Numbered from the stretch's first letter, positions 20,963-35,370 are shown. The stretch: DNA of 64,000 bases from Monocercomonoides exilis (GCA_001643675.2 LSRY02000016.1:1488001-1552000), one strand, 5' to 3'. Notes: a model not told the origin generated them from the sequence alone. A program made the numbers and translations.

Positions 20963-23900
20963 ATGAATGGAGCGACAAACAAATACGTTTCATTTCGAAA
21001 TAATGTAGTGAATAAATCGAGCTATCATAAATTCAATTCTGCTGATGATAAAAAGATTTTCTCTTCAAAAACAAATTTTTCTTGTAAAAATGACGATAGC
21101 TCTCCTTCCAATGTACAGTCTTTAATTAGAATAACAAATCCAATTCAAAGCGATAGACTAGAAATGAATAATATTCAAGTACCACCGTATTTGCATTACA
21201 TATTTGAAGCTCAACAGCTTGACAAGTATCAGAGAACTGCTGTTATGATGGATGCAGATAAACCTTTGATCATTTTCGCCGGAGCTGGTGCAGGTAAAAC
21301 AAAAACGATGTGCTGTCGTATTGCATATTTGCTTTCAATGACTCCACCTTCATCAATTTTGGCTATTACATTTACGACTCGTGCAGCAAAAAACATGAAA
21401 GACCAGCTTTCTCAAATTATTACATCTCCAGTAAATGAAGTTCAAGTTAAGACTTTTCATTCTTTTGCTCTTTCTGTGTTGGTGAAGCATTTGGAAGATG
21501 TGGGAATATCTCGTAACTCTTTTGGAGTTGTTGATAGAAAAAGACAGATAGAGATCATGAAAGAGGCTATAAGCATATACAAAATGGATTTTGGTGTGAT
21601 TAACTCTCTTATTTTTCTTGCTTTATTTAATATGAAAAATCACCTTCACACTTTAATTTTTCATTATTTAATAATTATTTGTCATTTAAAAACGATAAAT
21701 AATTTTTTCAGGGGATAATGACACAATTGAAGACGCATCAGCGTTGCTTCGACAAGTCATCCGAATGAAATCCAAAGAAGATCCAATGAACAACAAAGAC
21801 ATCATCTCAAAAGAGCAGCAAATGCAGCAATCATTTGAAGCTGACCAATCTTCCTTTCAAACATCGTTTTCTTCTTCTCAAAGCACAACACCACAAATTC
21901 CCAGTCCCCAGCAAACAGTCAACCGCTCCCGAGTCAATTCGCTTCCTGCGTTTGCGCTCGAACATTACACAAAATGCCTTCAAAGAGAGTCCAAGATCGA
22001 TTTTGTGGACATGGTAACTTTGTGTGTGAAGCTGCTGATCAAACGAGAAGACATCGCTGAACAGGAAATCGGGGCAGCCATTCGCTATGTGCTGGTGGAT
22101 GAGTTCCAGGACACGTCTCTGATGCAATACACACTTGTGCAGCTGATTGTGCGGGAGATGCAGAGGTGGGAGAGGAACTGTCGAGATATGATGATGAGTG
22201 AGGCAGCAGAAGAATGGCTGAAGGAAAACGAGGTTGGATGGCAACTTGATGGCGGTGGGTGTTCGAGGAATGCTCAGATAAAGTTGAATGGAAAAGGAAC
22301 AGGGAAAAAAGCACAGATGAATGAAACAGGCTCAGAAAGTGGGTTTGACATGAATGGCTTTGATGAAAGAATGATGGAGGAAGAGTGGATTGAGTCTTCA
22401 GTGAACGAACAAGCTGGCACTAATAAACAGCGGTCAGGTAATGGTTATCACAGTAATGCTTTTAATTCGGCTATGCAACCACAGCAATCATCATCATCAT
22501 CTTCTTCTTCTTCTTCTTCTTTCTCTGCTTGTTCTCTTCCATCTCCCTCATGTTTTTTCGACAGTCAAGACACATATTCCAGCAGAACTCAAACAAACTC
22601 CTCAGATTTGGATTATTCTGAAGGGCATTTTGACTCTTCACATAACAAATATCGCGGTAGTCGCAATTTTAAGCTCGAAAACCCGCCACCTCTTCTCCTT
22701 TCGCATGACAAGCAGATGCAGAAGGAAATATCTTCTTTGCCATCAACTTCATCGTCTAACTTCTCAGTGAAAGAGCAAGAAGCCACACTTTTACCTAATT
22801 CATTCCAATTTTCTTCATCAAATGCACCATCATCATCATCTTCTTTATCATTGCCAACAACCAAAACAAAGGAATCCTCCAACATTTCTCGTTCCCCTTC
22901 GTATTCAGCCAAGTCTTCCTCGCTTTTTGCAGCTGATCCAAATTTACCCTGTAGATTGACAGTGGTTGGTGATGATGATCAATCTATTTATTCGTTTCGG
23001 GGTGCTTCTCACACAGTTTTCTCGAAGTTTAAGAACGATTTTCCAAAGTGTGGAAAGAGGATGAAAAAAAGAGAGGAGTAAGTTGGAAAGGAAGAAGAAA
23101 ATTTGTTTTTTTCATTTCATTTCTTTTTATTTCTTTATATTTATTTTATTTTATTTTATTTTATTTTATTTTATTTTATTTTATTTTATTTTATTTTATT
23201 TTATTTTATTTTATTTTATTTTATTTTATTTTATTTTATTTTATTTTATTTTATTTTATTTTATTTTATTTTATTTTATTTTATTTTATTTTATTTTATT
23301 TTATTTTATTTTATTTTATTTTATTTTATTTTATTTTATTTTATTTTCTTTTCTTTTCTTTTCTTTTCTTTTCTTTTCTTTTTTTTTTGATGTGATTGAA
23401 GTTATCAGCAATGCACTCTTCTTGTCAACTATCGAAGCACCAATGTGATTGTGCAGCTGACGAGATGCCTCATTGAAACAAACAAGCACAGAACAGATAA
23501 GGATTTAAGGCTTGATTAATTGATTCAATAATAATTCCTTTTGATTTATTATTTATTTATTTATTAATTTATTTATTTATTTGTTAATATTTAAAATTAA
23601 TTGTCATTATTATTTTCATAATAAACATATTCATTGAATGAAACATTATTCAAAAAAAAATATATATAACTAACAATAAATAAAATTTTCAACAATAACA
23701 GGGCATATTCACTGAATGGCCATGGAAGTCTTGCTTCTATCTATCTTTTGGGAAGTGAGTCAGAAGAGATGGCGTTTGTGACATCAAGAATACATCATCT
23801 TCTGATGAATGGAACTTCTCCTAATGACAGTATGGAATATGTTTAATGTTCAAATTATTTTGATAAATTTTATTGTTATAATGCTTTATTAATGGAATTA

Positions 23901-24160
23901 TTGAAATGCAAATTAAATTTTTCATTTTTAATTGCGTTTATGTATTCATTAATTCTCATTTCTTATGAATTTCCCTCTAATTTTTTTTTTCCTTCTACAA
24001 ATAAATATTAAATAATTTCTCTCAAATCAATCAGTTGCCATTCTTTCCAGAGTCAAAGCCAACATTTTGTCTGGTTTTGTGCAGCGTCTGAAGACAATGG
24101 GGATTCCATGTGCAACTGGGAGCATAAAGAGACAAATGCTAGAGGTTTGAAGATGTTCTT

Positions 24161-24199
<39 letters not shown>

Positions 24200-24862
24200 A
24201 ATAAATTCTACAATTTTCTGGTAATTTATCCTTTTTCTATATGTTTTCTACTCTTCTTTCTTTTAAATATTTATTTATTTATTTTACAAATTATTTTTTT
24301 TCACTCTTTCTTTTTTTATTCTCAAAAACATATTTTTTTATCACAAACAATCAGCATAAGGATCTTGTTGCGTATTGCCGTCTTGTCTGCAACGAAAGTG
24401 ATGACACGTCTTTTCTTCGTGTCATCAATGTGCCTCGAAGAGGTTTGCATATTTTTTTGAGTGGATAACTTTTATATTAATTTATCGAAAGAAAGGAAGA
24501 AGAAAAAAGAAAGACAACATCTTCTTTTTTTTATGTTTTCATCATTTTTCTTTTGAATCTTAATAAATTCAAATTGTTTTCATTGATTTTAATTTTGTTT
24601 TATTTTATTTTCTTTGTTTTCTTTGCTTTCACATTCAAAATAAATAATTTCAACAGAAATTGGCGACAAAGCATTAAACTACCTGAAACGCTGGTCTGCT
24701 TTCCTCAAGCAGCCTCTGCTCCCCACCAGCCGCTATTTAATCGCACATTCGTTTCCTGCCTTCACTGATGAAGTCACCTCTTCCATGGCACAGTCAATCG
24801 AAGAGTACTTTTCAAACAATTCTGATGGGAATTATTCAGCAACATCATCAAATTCTTCTTCT

Positions 24863-24903
<41 letters not shown>

Positions 24904-25483
24904 CTCCTCTTCTTCTCTTCAAAACATTCTTTTCACACAGCAAAACGACCAAATAAACACATTTGATTCAAACATGCTCGAAAGCAAAGATCTTTTGCTG
25001 GCCAATGCAGAGCATTCACAATCTCAGCTAGCTTCTCTTTCAGAGCAGCAACCTGGTTTTTCTCAATCTTCTCAATTGACTTCGCAATTTTACACGCAAA
25101 TTGTAGCTCAATTAACATCTCCTGATCCATTTTCAACTTCAATTTCAACGTCTTCTGCTTCAGATTCTTCGATTTCTTCTCTTTCCTCTTTCTCTTTGCC
25201 AGTTTCTCAGCTAAACTCTTCTTTCTCTGCTTCTCCAAAGAATTCACCTGGTTCTGTCAGACATCTTGCACCTCCTTCTGCGCCACTCTCAAAGAAATCT
25301 TCTTCTTCTCTTTCTTCCTCTTCTTCCTCTTCTTCTTCTCCTTTGCATTCACATCATGCCATTTCACATGTTTCTCCACAGCGCAAATCACTTTTATATC
25401 AACTCTCTTCTTCCACTTCACAATCACCTTCACCAACACATTCACATTCACATTCACATTCACATTCATCATCCTCTTCTTCC

Positions 25484-25518
<35 letters not shown>

Positions 25519-28500
25519 TTCTTCTTCTTCTTCCTCTTCTTCTTCTCATTCATTTCATAGTCCTCTTTCTCCTTCTCGCTATGATTCTCCTCCTCTTCCA
25601 CTCGATTCTTCGTTCCTTTCTGAAGCACAACAGCCTCCTTTTGATATAACCGAAGATTCATTCAATGTCAGCCCTGCTAAGAAAATAAAGCGAAAAGACA
25701 TTGAAAAAGAAGAAGGGCATTTAAATGGCAAGGAAATGAACAAGGAAGAAAAGACGGGAAAGAAGGAGAAGGAAAAGAAGAAGAAAGAGAAAGAGAAGAA
25801 AGAGAAAGAAGAAACTTTGAGAAAAAATGCAAAGAACAAATGTGAAAGTGATATGATGACTCAAAGTTCGCCTGCAGTTTCTGTGAAGTCGTATTCGAGT
25901 TTGGCTGAGTTTACAGAGGAAGAAGAGGAGCTTTTGATGAGTAGAAGAGCGAAAGAGCACAAAATGAATGGGAAAATGGTTAGAAGAGATGATGATGATG
26001 ACAACGAGGAGGAAGAGGAGGAGAAGGACGAAGATGATGATAGCGATGATGAATCAGACAAAGTCATTATCAATTTGAAGAAAAAACCAAAAATCATGAA
26101 CAATACTTCTTTATCTTCACCATCACCATCTTCTTCTTCTTCTTCTTTGTCATCCACGCAATCAAACACATTGGATACAAGCGAGCAACAACAACAACAA
26201 CAGGAGCAAGAGACCCCTCTTTTCACTGCAGCACCATGGATGGCTCAGCAATATGCTGCTTCTGTTCCGCCACTTGCAATCCCCAAACAAAAAGGAAGAA
26301 CAAACAAAACAAAGAAATCTTCGTCTTCTATTTCATCTTTTTCTGAAAATACGAGTAAAAATAGTAAAAAATCAACGAAAAACTCCAAAAAACAACCACG
26401 AATTGCATCAGCTGGGTCAGATTTCCCCAAAAACAGGCAAGCTTCGCTTGTTTCCTTTGTAAATTTGATTGACCAGGCGCGAAAACACACAGAAACACAC
26501 GAGCCGTCGGAGGTGCTGAGGTTTATTTCTAACCAGTGTGGGTATCATCTGTCAGCAGAACAGAGGAGGGAGAGCTTGGAGTATGCGAAGATGATGAAGA
26601 AGGAGAAGGAGAAAGAGAGGGAAAGAGAAAGAGCAATTGAAAGAGCAAGAATGAGAATGAGCAATCCAAAGGGGATGGGGAGCGGGATGGGGTATGGAGA
26701 GAAGGAGAAGAGCAGAGAAGGTGAGGAAGACGATGTTGAGTCAGAGGAAGAAGAAGGCGTGGAAGAAGGTTTCATTCCATATGAAGAGCGGTTGGAGCGA
26801 CTTGCAAGGCATTTTGATGAGATCACAGACAAGTTGTGTGAAGAAGATGAAAATCAAAACTTCCAAAAGTCTGTTTACGATGCGAATCCTTCTTCTTCTT
26901 CTTCTTCTTCTTCTCCATCTTCTCCTTTTTTCACATCTTCATCTGCAATTTGCTCAAAATCCCAGACAAAACTGTCTCAAACATCGTATCCTCGACACGG
27001 CTTAACTATTTTCCAGAGGGTAGTAGCAGAAGAGTCATTGAGAACACACGATGGAGGAGAAGCACCGCCAGAGGGAAAAGTAACTGTTACGACGATTCAT
27101 CAGTCGAAAGGGCTGGAGTGGGAGCATGTGTTTATTGTGAGGTGCAATGAGGGAACAATGCCAGTTAGGTGTGAAAAAGAAGAAAGAAAGAAAGAGGAAA
27201 TGGAAGTGAATATGTGTATTATATATGCATTTTTTGAAATGAATAAAGTTTTTTCTTATTCATTCAAACTTAATGGAATTATTTTTTTTTTACAAATTGA
27301 TAATTTTGAATTGCATTTTCATTAAAACATTCTTATTTTGATTTCTTTTTCAACAATTTATTGAAATCTTTAGTTGCCGTGGAGATTCACCAGAAAGCGA
27401 AAAGTTGAAAGAAGAAGAAAAAAGGTTTGATTTTCTGGCTTTTTTTTCCACATTCATTTTCACAAATATTTATTTTTCATCAAAATTTATCACTTTATTT
27501 TAAATGAAACACCAACTCATTCAGAATTGCATATGTTGGTATGTCTCGAGCCACACGTCATCTGCATCTTTCGCTCATCTCCACCCAAAAACCTTCTCCT
27601 TTCTTCTTCTGCATTCCTGACATTTACTTGCGCCTCTTCCATTTGGTGGGTCTGCCTCCATCAATTCTGAGCATTCCACACGGTGATGACAGATTCTTCA
27701 ATGACTTGCTGAAAATGAATGCAGACACGTTTGCCAGGGCGTTGGTTGTGTGTGGAGAAGAAGGAGAAGGAGCAGAAGGCGAAGGAGAGAAAGGAGAGCA
27801 AGGAAAAGAAGGAGAGTCAATTAAAGGAGCTGAAGAAACAAACAGTGAATGTTTCGATTCTCACTCTGAAGACAGCTTTGGTGGTAGCATTAGCATTAGC
27901 AATAGTAATAGCAGCAGCAGAAATGGAAGCATCAGTCGCAGTGAAAGCTTAACCAGTTCAAATTCCTTTGAAAGCAATTCACTTTGCAGCCGCTCTAACA
28001 GCACTTTTAGCAGGTCAAGTGACGATTCAAGCCTCACAAACAGTTTTGAAAGCGAATTTTCAATGAGAAGTGGATCAGATGGAGCGACAAAAGAAACAAA
28101 AACAGATTTTTCAAGAGAGAAAAATGGGAAATTTGCAGATTTGGATGCAAAATCTCCTTCACAGATTTCTTTTGAACAACATTCAGAACCAGGGAAAACA
28201 CAAAAATTGCCTATTACGACTCAATCTTTGTCATCCAATCATCCAAATGGAGAAAAGAAAACTTCGATTGTAATTCCAACGCATCATTCAGCTTATGATA
28301 ACTTATCATCTTTCCCTTTTCAGCACAACTCAGAATTTGAAGAGTCATTTCCCGAATGTTCGTTGGATTATGAAGAAGATCTGATAAGTTCAATGATAAA
28401 TGCACAAAGTTCAGAATTGAGTAAGAAGATGGCTGATGGTGGTGGGGTGTGCATGCTTGCTCCTTCTGCACAACAAGACACTGCAAACAACAAACAAGCA

Positions 28501-30660
28501 AATGAAAAGAAAGATTTTGAAAAGAATACTTCAAATTCAAATATGACGGAAGTGAAATGGAACAAAGCAAAGGATGAAGAAGTGAATGTGAAAGGGGAAG
28601 ATAACGAAGCATCATTTTTCTGTTCATCAAATTTTCGGATCGACAGTTCTGACATGGAAATGAGCGAATGGGACAGAGAAGAGAAGATGCTGGATGAAAC
28701 AAACAGCTTTCTTCAGAACAGCATCTCTTCTGATTTCAAACAGCCAAGTTCTCCTTTGCAATTTATGGATAGGAAGAAATTCGAAGATGATCCAGACGAG
28801 CAAGACGACAAGCAAATTGAACTGATTTCGAGCAAAACCGAAGAATCAGACTTGTCTCAATTTCAGCAGCTTGCATCTCTCTCTTCGTTCTCATTCGACG
28901 GAGATGTGGAAATAAACGAAGAAGGTGAGAGTGAGTGGAACGACAGTGCAGCAGAGAAAGCGAAAGATAGTTTGATGGATGAAGTGGAAGCAATTGAATT
29001 GGAGCATTTTGAGCCGCTGGACGTGAAGTGTACCGAAGAGAATGAAAACGGGATGAATGATTTCTCGTTGAATCCAACAGTGTCACCGTCTTCAGCTGAT
29101 GTCAATTCTATTAAGCAATCTGCAAATGATATTAAGCAGTTGCCAACACTTTTAAATTTCCAATCACCACAGCCTTCTGCGAAAAACCCTTCCACTTCAA
29201 ATCCAATCCATTACTACATAATGACACAGGGTCAGAACATAAAGCAGAGCAATACTGTTTCAGATAGCATCACACAATCAACACAGCGCTCACAACTTCA
29301 ACAGCTGAAACGCAACGCACAAAACAGCATTCAAGCATCACCACAAGGAGCATTCACTCAGAAATCTCCATTTGCTTCTTCGCAGTTGCATTCACAGACT
29401 TCAACACAATCTGAAGCCTCTCAGCTTTCATCACATGTACCTGTTATTCCACTTGCCATTTCTTCAGCAATGACACCTATGCCAGCGCCTCTTCCTCTGA
29501 TTCCTCCTATTTCATCAAAAAGTCTTCCAAGTGTCATCTTTTTGGATGAATTGAAGCAGTTTGTTCAATTATCGAATTATGAGAAATAATTTTTTCTTTA
29601 TTTTTTTTTTTAAAATTCCAAATATTTTTCTATTTTTTCAACATTCACACAAAACTTTTGAATCAATTGTCCAATTTTTCTATTATTCACTTTATATTTT
29701 TATTTTTTCATTGATTTTCCCAGATATTCAGCTCCTGTTCGTTCTGTCTATGTGCAATCTCCGTTAACACAAAGCACGTCTCAAGAAATCGCTGCCAAGA
29801 CTTTTCTTCCATTCGCACTTTCGCTTCAATCACAGACACAATCACTGACACAGAAGCTATCTTATCCTGTTTCTCCTTTGAATTCTCAGGCTTCATCCCA
29901 GCCATTTATTAGAAATGGGAAGCATCCAGCAAATCTGACGCCCTTGTCAATTCTGCGCGATTTGAGAATTGAGCTTGCAAAGAAAGACGGACAAAAGCTG
30001 GCTATGAAATATGGATGGAGAGAGGCCCAGCTGTCAGATGAAAACAGAAGTACAAAGTTGTTCCGGAGTGCAAGTGTTGGGTATAAAAATGATAATTCTG
30101 CAGAAAAGATGAAGAAAAGTGCTGCGTCGCCAATCGCATCACTGAAGCAGCTGCAAATGAAAAAGAAGCAGATGAATGGGATTGGAGATTCAAGGGAAGC
30201 ACAGCAAATGAAGGATGCTAAACAAATGGAACACAAAAAAATGCAAAATGAGAAAGAAACAAGACAGAACGAGCAACTTCACACTGATCGGAATCAAATA
30301 CAGCGTTTTGATGATTCAAGCAGAATAGCAAAAAGCTTTGTTCAAAGCAGCACAGAAAGCCTTTCTGAGGAAACAGTCCAACCAGCAAAGATAGACGGAC
30401 CACAAAAACCTCTTTCACATCTCCCACCTTTGAGTGCAATCAGCTCATTTGCACCTGAATCCTCAATGAAGTCTCAACAGTGTTCTCTTCCTGATGCATC
30501 AAAGGACACTTGGCAGTCACAAAATAACTCGCTTTCTTCGATTTGCATGAGTCAACCGATGCTGACGTCGCAAACGGTTTCGCAAATGACTTCTTCGCTG
30601 CCTCAGAATTCGCAACAGTTGAGCAACTATTTACGTCTTCCGTTTCTGAGGAATAAATGA
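20963..30660 (+). CDS. UvrD/Rep superfamily 1 DNA helicase, Srs2-like (2,644 aa, 10 exons)
   Basis: Join of 20963-21593, 21712-23047, 23402-23509, 23702-23829, 24035-24144, 24355-24442, 24657-27168, 27374-27424, 27525-29558 and 29724-30660; every junction keeps phase. Motifs in order: Q motif 'QLDKYQRTAV' (about 83), Walker A 'AGAGAGKT' (about 105), Ia 'ITFTTRAAKNM', 'TFHSFA', II 'VDEFQDT' (about 339), III 'GDDDQSIYSFRG' (about 630), IV 'VNYRST' (about 663), 'VAYCRLVCNESDDTSFLRVI', V 'TIHQSKGLEWEHVF' (about 1608) and VI 'AYVGMSRATRHL' (about 1655). It is a 3'-to-5' DNA translocase, probably for recombination control or repair in the nucleus. Ser-rich inserts split motifs II and III and expand the 2B region to about 700 aa. 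A 980-aa Ser/Gln/Glu-rich, disordered tail follows motif VI. Family members are usually 650-1,200 aa. Intron 3 appears to use a GC donor. Confidence 0.92.
23141..23390. repeat. (TTTTA)n then (TTTTC)n microsatellite in helicase intron 2
   Basis: About 41 perfect TTTTA units (23141-23346) followed by TTTTC units and a T run. It lies wholly inside the 354-nt intron 23048-23401. Confidence 0.95.
23510..23701 (+). other. Probable GC-AG intron of the helicase gene
   Basis: The reading frame between 'NKHRTDKDLR' and 'AYSLNGHGSL' is only kept if the intron starts with GCTTGA at 23510 and ends with ACAG at 23701. No GT donor in the right phase lies nearby. The rest of the donor matches the local pattern GTNTGN except for the second base. 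Confidence 0.75.
24163..24198. repeat. Poly-T run in helicase intron 5
   Basis: 36 consecutive T within the intron 24145-24354. Confidence 0.95.
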
Positions 30661-31498
30661 AGAGTCTAAACACAATCGGTTTAGCCTCACTTTCGTTTTG
30701 CGAGTTTTGTTCTTGTTATGATATGAAACTAAAATTTGCGTGGCACGTAAAAGTGCTTTTGTAACTGTTTTATTTTTTCAAAAATTTGTTTTTTTTACAA
30801 TTAATGTGAAATTCGATTATGTTTGTTTCGATTTTTCGTTTCGATTTTTTCATTTCAAATTTATCACATATTTGTTTTGCTTTTATTTCACATATTTTTT
30901 ATTGGTTGGCTAATGTTTCAATTGAAAACATCACTGAAGTCAATAATAATGTTTGTTAAAAAAAATTTTGGATTGTCACAAAATCTGAAGCTTTTCTAAA
31001 AGCAACTGCCAAATTTTAACTTTCATTAGTCACAAACAAGTAATTAAGAATGCAAAAATTTACGAAAAATAACATTCTCAACAAAGGATATTCGCTTGCT
31101 TTTTTATTTTTTTTTAATATTGAATTCGTTTGTCTATGCTTTCAAGTCGATAAAGATGTTGAACAACAGAACACATTAAACTATTTTTGCATCTTTGAAT
31201 AATTAAACTGATAAAATCTGTAATATGCATTTGAGACATGTTGATATTAGAAAATAAAAAAAAAAGGTGAAAAAATATAATTAGACTAGAAAGGTGAATA
31301 TTGAAATAAATGTTCTTGCGACATCAAAAAACTCTTTCGCAATAAAAAATACACACTCAAATCAGAGTAAACAAAACTTTTGTTCTAAAAAACAACTTGA
31401 GAACCAAGCATTTCAATTCCTTTTCTATTTCAATTTTCAAAACGTATATTTGTGTCCCTTAACATTTTTTATTCTTCTTCTTCTTCTTCTTCTTTCAC
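30661..31498. other. Intergenic region between convergent genes
   Basis: 838 bases between the helicase stop and the stop of the minus-strand PHD gene. AT-rich, would hold both 3' ends. No gene seen. Confidence 0.5.
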
Positions 31499-34018
31499 TT
31501 ACTCCTCTTTCTTCAAAATATCGTGTATCTGGTCTTCAGGAATGCCATACATTCCCATCAGCTTCTTCAGCTCCACAATCATCTCCTTCTCATTCATCAC
31601 TTCTGCAGCAGCCTCGTCAGCAGCGCGGGTTGCTCTGACATATAGAGACTTCACAAATGAAAGAGGGACGATTGCTGAAGGATAGGAAGAAGAGGAAGAG
31701 GAAGAGGAAGTGAAGGAGGAGGGAGAAGAAGAAGAATAATAACCTTCAGGTTCTAAATGAACAGAGGAATCTGGATTGGATATAGAATTCTTTTCTGGCT
31801 TCTTTTCTGCAATCTTTTCTAAATATTCATCCAACACTTTCACATTTTGGCTGAGCATTCTCAACTTTTGCTGATGTTCTTTGATATCTTCCATTTGGCT
31901 TTCTTCTTTTTTCAATGAAGCAATTTTCATTTTTAGCTCTTCTTTCTTTTGAAGTACTGCTTTTGTCAAATCAACGCATTCTTTTGGTTTTTTATCGCAG
32001 CATTCGCTTTTGAAATTAAAAAGTGTTAATAAAATTGAACAAAAAAATGGAAAATGAAAAAATCGAAAACAGACAAAAATTTGACAAAATAGAGATAAGA
32101 ATTTTCATTGTGTAAACATTAGAGTATCATATAAATATATGGTTATCAATGAAAAATTTTCACAATGAATCAAAAATCCACACCATTTTTCTTCTTTTAT
32201 TTGTGAAAGTCTTTCCAAAAAACTCTTCCCTCCATCATTTTCTGTACATTTTTCATTCTCTTTTGCTAAGTCTTCCATTTTGAGCTTTTCCTCAAAGTTT
32301 TCAGAAATTACTTTTTTTTCTTTTAGTTCAATTCTTATTTCACTTTCTCTTTTTGCTGCTTCTATCAATTTTTTAGTATCAAATGAAGAATAAAACGGGA
32401 ATTTTGAAAGAGATTGTTTGGAAGAATGACGCTGGACGAACAATTCTTCGTTCATCAAGTCGGTTAAAGCTCTGAATGAAAAATTGAGAAAGATGAAGAG
32501 AAAAAAAAGTAAGGAAATGAAAATGAACACAATAAACGTTTTTTTTTAAATGAAAAGTGATGAAGAAATAACAAAAAATAGACAAAAATACGAAAAAAAA
32601 TAAATAAATAAAAAAAAAAATAAATTTTCGTGAAAAAACAACATGAAAACAATAAAAATTTTCTAAAGTCCATCCATTTTCTGAACATAACAAACCGAGC
32701 AACAATTATCGGATCTCCATTAAGATCGACTTCTTCGCAAAATTCGCAATTGGGACAAGAACTTTCAGCAACAAATGACAAAATCAAAGGAAAATACGAA
32801 AAATCGAGCAAAGATCCGTTTGAAAGAGTGAATGTGTTAGATGAAGAATTAGAGGGTGGAACAATTAGTCCATCTCTTTTGAAGGGAAAGAAGAAGAAGA
32901 AGATGATGATGAAAGAGAATTTGAAGAAAAAGAAGAAAGAAAGAAAGAAAGAAAGAAAAGAAAAGAAAAGAAAAGAAAAGAAAAGAAAAGAAAAGAAAAG
33001 AAAAGAAAAGAAAAGAAAAGAAAAGAAAAGAAAAGAAAAGAAAAGAAAAGAAAAAGAAAAGAAAAGAAAAGAAAAGAAAAGAAAAGAAAAAGAAAAGAAA
33101 AGAAAAGAAAAGAAAAGAAAAGAAAAGAAAAGAAAAGAAAAGAAAAGAAAAGAAAAGAAAAGAAAAGAAAAGAAAAGAAAAGAAAAAGAAAAGAAAAAGA
33201 AAAGAAAAAGAAAAGAAAAGAAAAGAAAAGAAAAAGAAAAGAAAAGAAAAAGAAAAGAAAAGAAAAGAAAAGAAAAGAAAAGAAAAGAAAAGAAAAGAAA
33301 AGAAAAGAAAAGAAAAGAAAAGAAAAGAAAAGAAAAGAAAACGAGAAAATTTCATTTTAATAATTTATTTTTTTCAAAAAAAAAAGAAGTTATTATCAGA
33401 AATAACAAAGTGAAAGCATACAAATAGCCTATTAATTCTCCCTTTCTTGCATAGCCGTCCATCCACACGCCAAAACATCCATTTTCTTGGGCTTTGTCAA
33501 CAACAACATCATCACTAGCAGCAGAAAGAGAAGAAGAAGAAGAAGAAGAAGATGAAGAGGAAGAGGAAGGAGAAGAAGGAGGAGGAGGAGAAGAAGAAGA
33601 AGAACTTGAAGAATATGAATGCAGACCCGAAGATGTTTCTGTATTTTTGTGTTCATCTTTATCTTCATCAAGAATATCAGAATTTAAGATATTCGATAAA
33701 ATGCATTTAGGTGAATCAACAACTGGACATGGGTGAACAAAACATGAAGAAGAGGAGGGCTCTTTGAGAAATTGCACAGAAAGAGATTCAGATTTGGCAG
33801 TTGGTGATGAAGTTGAATTAGAAGAAACGGGGCTTTTTTGCTGCTTTTGGATTAAAAATAGACTGAATGTTGTGAGGTCATAAGGGCGTGTGGTTGTAAC
33901 TTGGCATTTCAATTTATTGTTATTTGAAGTTTTCAATGACGAAGAGTTTTTTTTAATATATGTTCATATAAAATTCACATAATTGATGAACAGCAATCGA
34001 AAACAAGCAAAAAAATTT

Positions 34019-34053
<35 letters not shown>

Positions 34054-34789
34054 TTTATTATAAAAAAAACAAATGCTGGCATACAGACGAAATCTGAGCT
34101 CAAAACCGTGTTTTCCAAGGCAACTGTTTGTTTTTGAGGAAATATTGCATTCAAAACTTCTTTTGAATCCATTTCTGAAATGCATCTATCGCAAAGCCAA
34201 CAGCTTAAAAGAAATGCGATTTTAAATGGGAAAAAAAAGTTTTGGAATAAAATTATAAAAACAATAATAGTTGTGTCACAGATTTTCAATGTGAAATTGC
34301 ATTGATACAAAAATGTACGCTGAATTGAAAATTCTTTGAGCTTATTAGACAAACTTTCTTATTTCTTGGCGTCTTTTCTTCTTCTTTTGATCTGAGTATT
34401 TAATTAGAACACTTTCAGCAGCACATGACAAATGATACCACAGTCCACATCTGGCGCATTTCAAACCTGAACAAACGTTAAATATATCAATATATGGCAT
34501 TTTTTGAATAAAAAAATGGTTAATTATAAAAATTTTGAAGAATACATTTTTAAATTGAATTAAAAATACCGTCATCATTCCAACTTTGCTTTCTGCAAGT
34601 TGCGCAAAATGGATATGCCAAACTATTATCACTCCCATCTTCAGTCTCATCTTCACTTTCCTCTTTCAAATCGTAAAAAGAGAAATTTGATTCACCTTCC
34701 GACTCAAGTTCTGAATCTTCAGATATGATTATTCGTCTGTGATTCCCTTTCAATCGTCCTTTTCGATTGACTTTGATTATAGGACTCAT
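31499..34789 (-). CDS. PHD-finger protein (634 aa, 7 exons)
   Basis: Complement join of 34789-34570, 34466-34355, 34203-34085, 33899-33422, 32875-32696, 32471-32184 and 32006-31499, in phase throughout. The end of exon 3 is the least certain (33899 acceptor with a GTATGC donor chosen). An acidic N terminus is followed by a Cys4-His-Cys3 PHD finger split over three exons: 'FCATCRKQSWNDDG', 'LKCARCGLWYHLSC' and 'CWLCDRC' (about residues 60-118). PHD fingers read histone H3 tails or bind other chromatin partners. Then come a Ser-rich stretch, a Cys cluster 'SCPNCEFCEEVD', another in 'CECCDKKPKEC', and a coiled-coil-like Lys/Glu C terminus. Nuclear chromatin role inferred; the rest of the protein is unrecognised. 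Its start lies 128 bases downstream, in transcription terms, of the stop of the C2H2 gene on the same strand. Confidence 0.82.
32936..33341. repeat. (AAAAG)n microsatellite, (TTTTC)n on the sense strand of the PHD gene
   Basis: About 400 bases of AAAAG units with occasional AAAAAG, inside the PHD gene's 546-nt intron (32876-33421). Confidence 0.95.
34020..34051. repeat. Poly-A run (poly-T on PHD gene sense strand)
   Basis: About 31 consecutive A inside the PHD gene intron 33900-34084. Confidence 0.95.
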
Positions 34790-34917
34790 CTCATTTTCAA
34801 TTTGAGTATGTGCTTCTTCTGAAAATTTCTAATAGTAATTCTAAAACAAAAAGCAAGAAAACATAAAACTTATACTTTTGAAAAATCATGCTCATTTATC
34901 CCGTTTTCAAACGAACC

Positions 34918-35370
<453 letters not shown>

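Noticed and set aside
23048-23448. Phe-Ile-Leu-Tyr repeat 'proteins' in all three frames
   Set aside because: Translation of the TTTTA microsatellite inside an intron.
22613-26832. Several Glu- or Leu-rich frames opposite or out of phase with the helicase
   Set aside because: They are other-frame readings of TCN serine runs and GAA/GAG runs.
32630-33427. 265-aa Lys/Arg/Glu repeat frame on the plus strand
   Set aside because: Translation of the AAAAG repeat in an intron of the minus-strand PHD gene.
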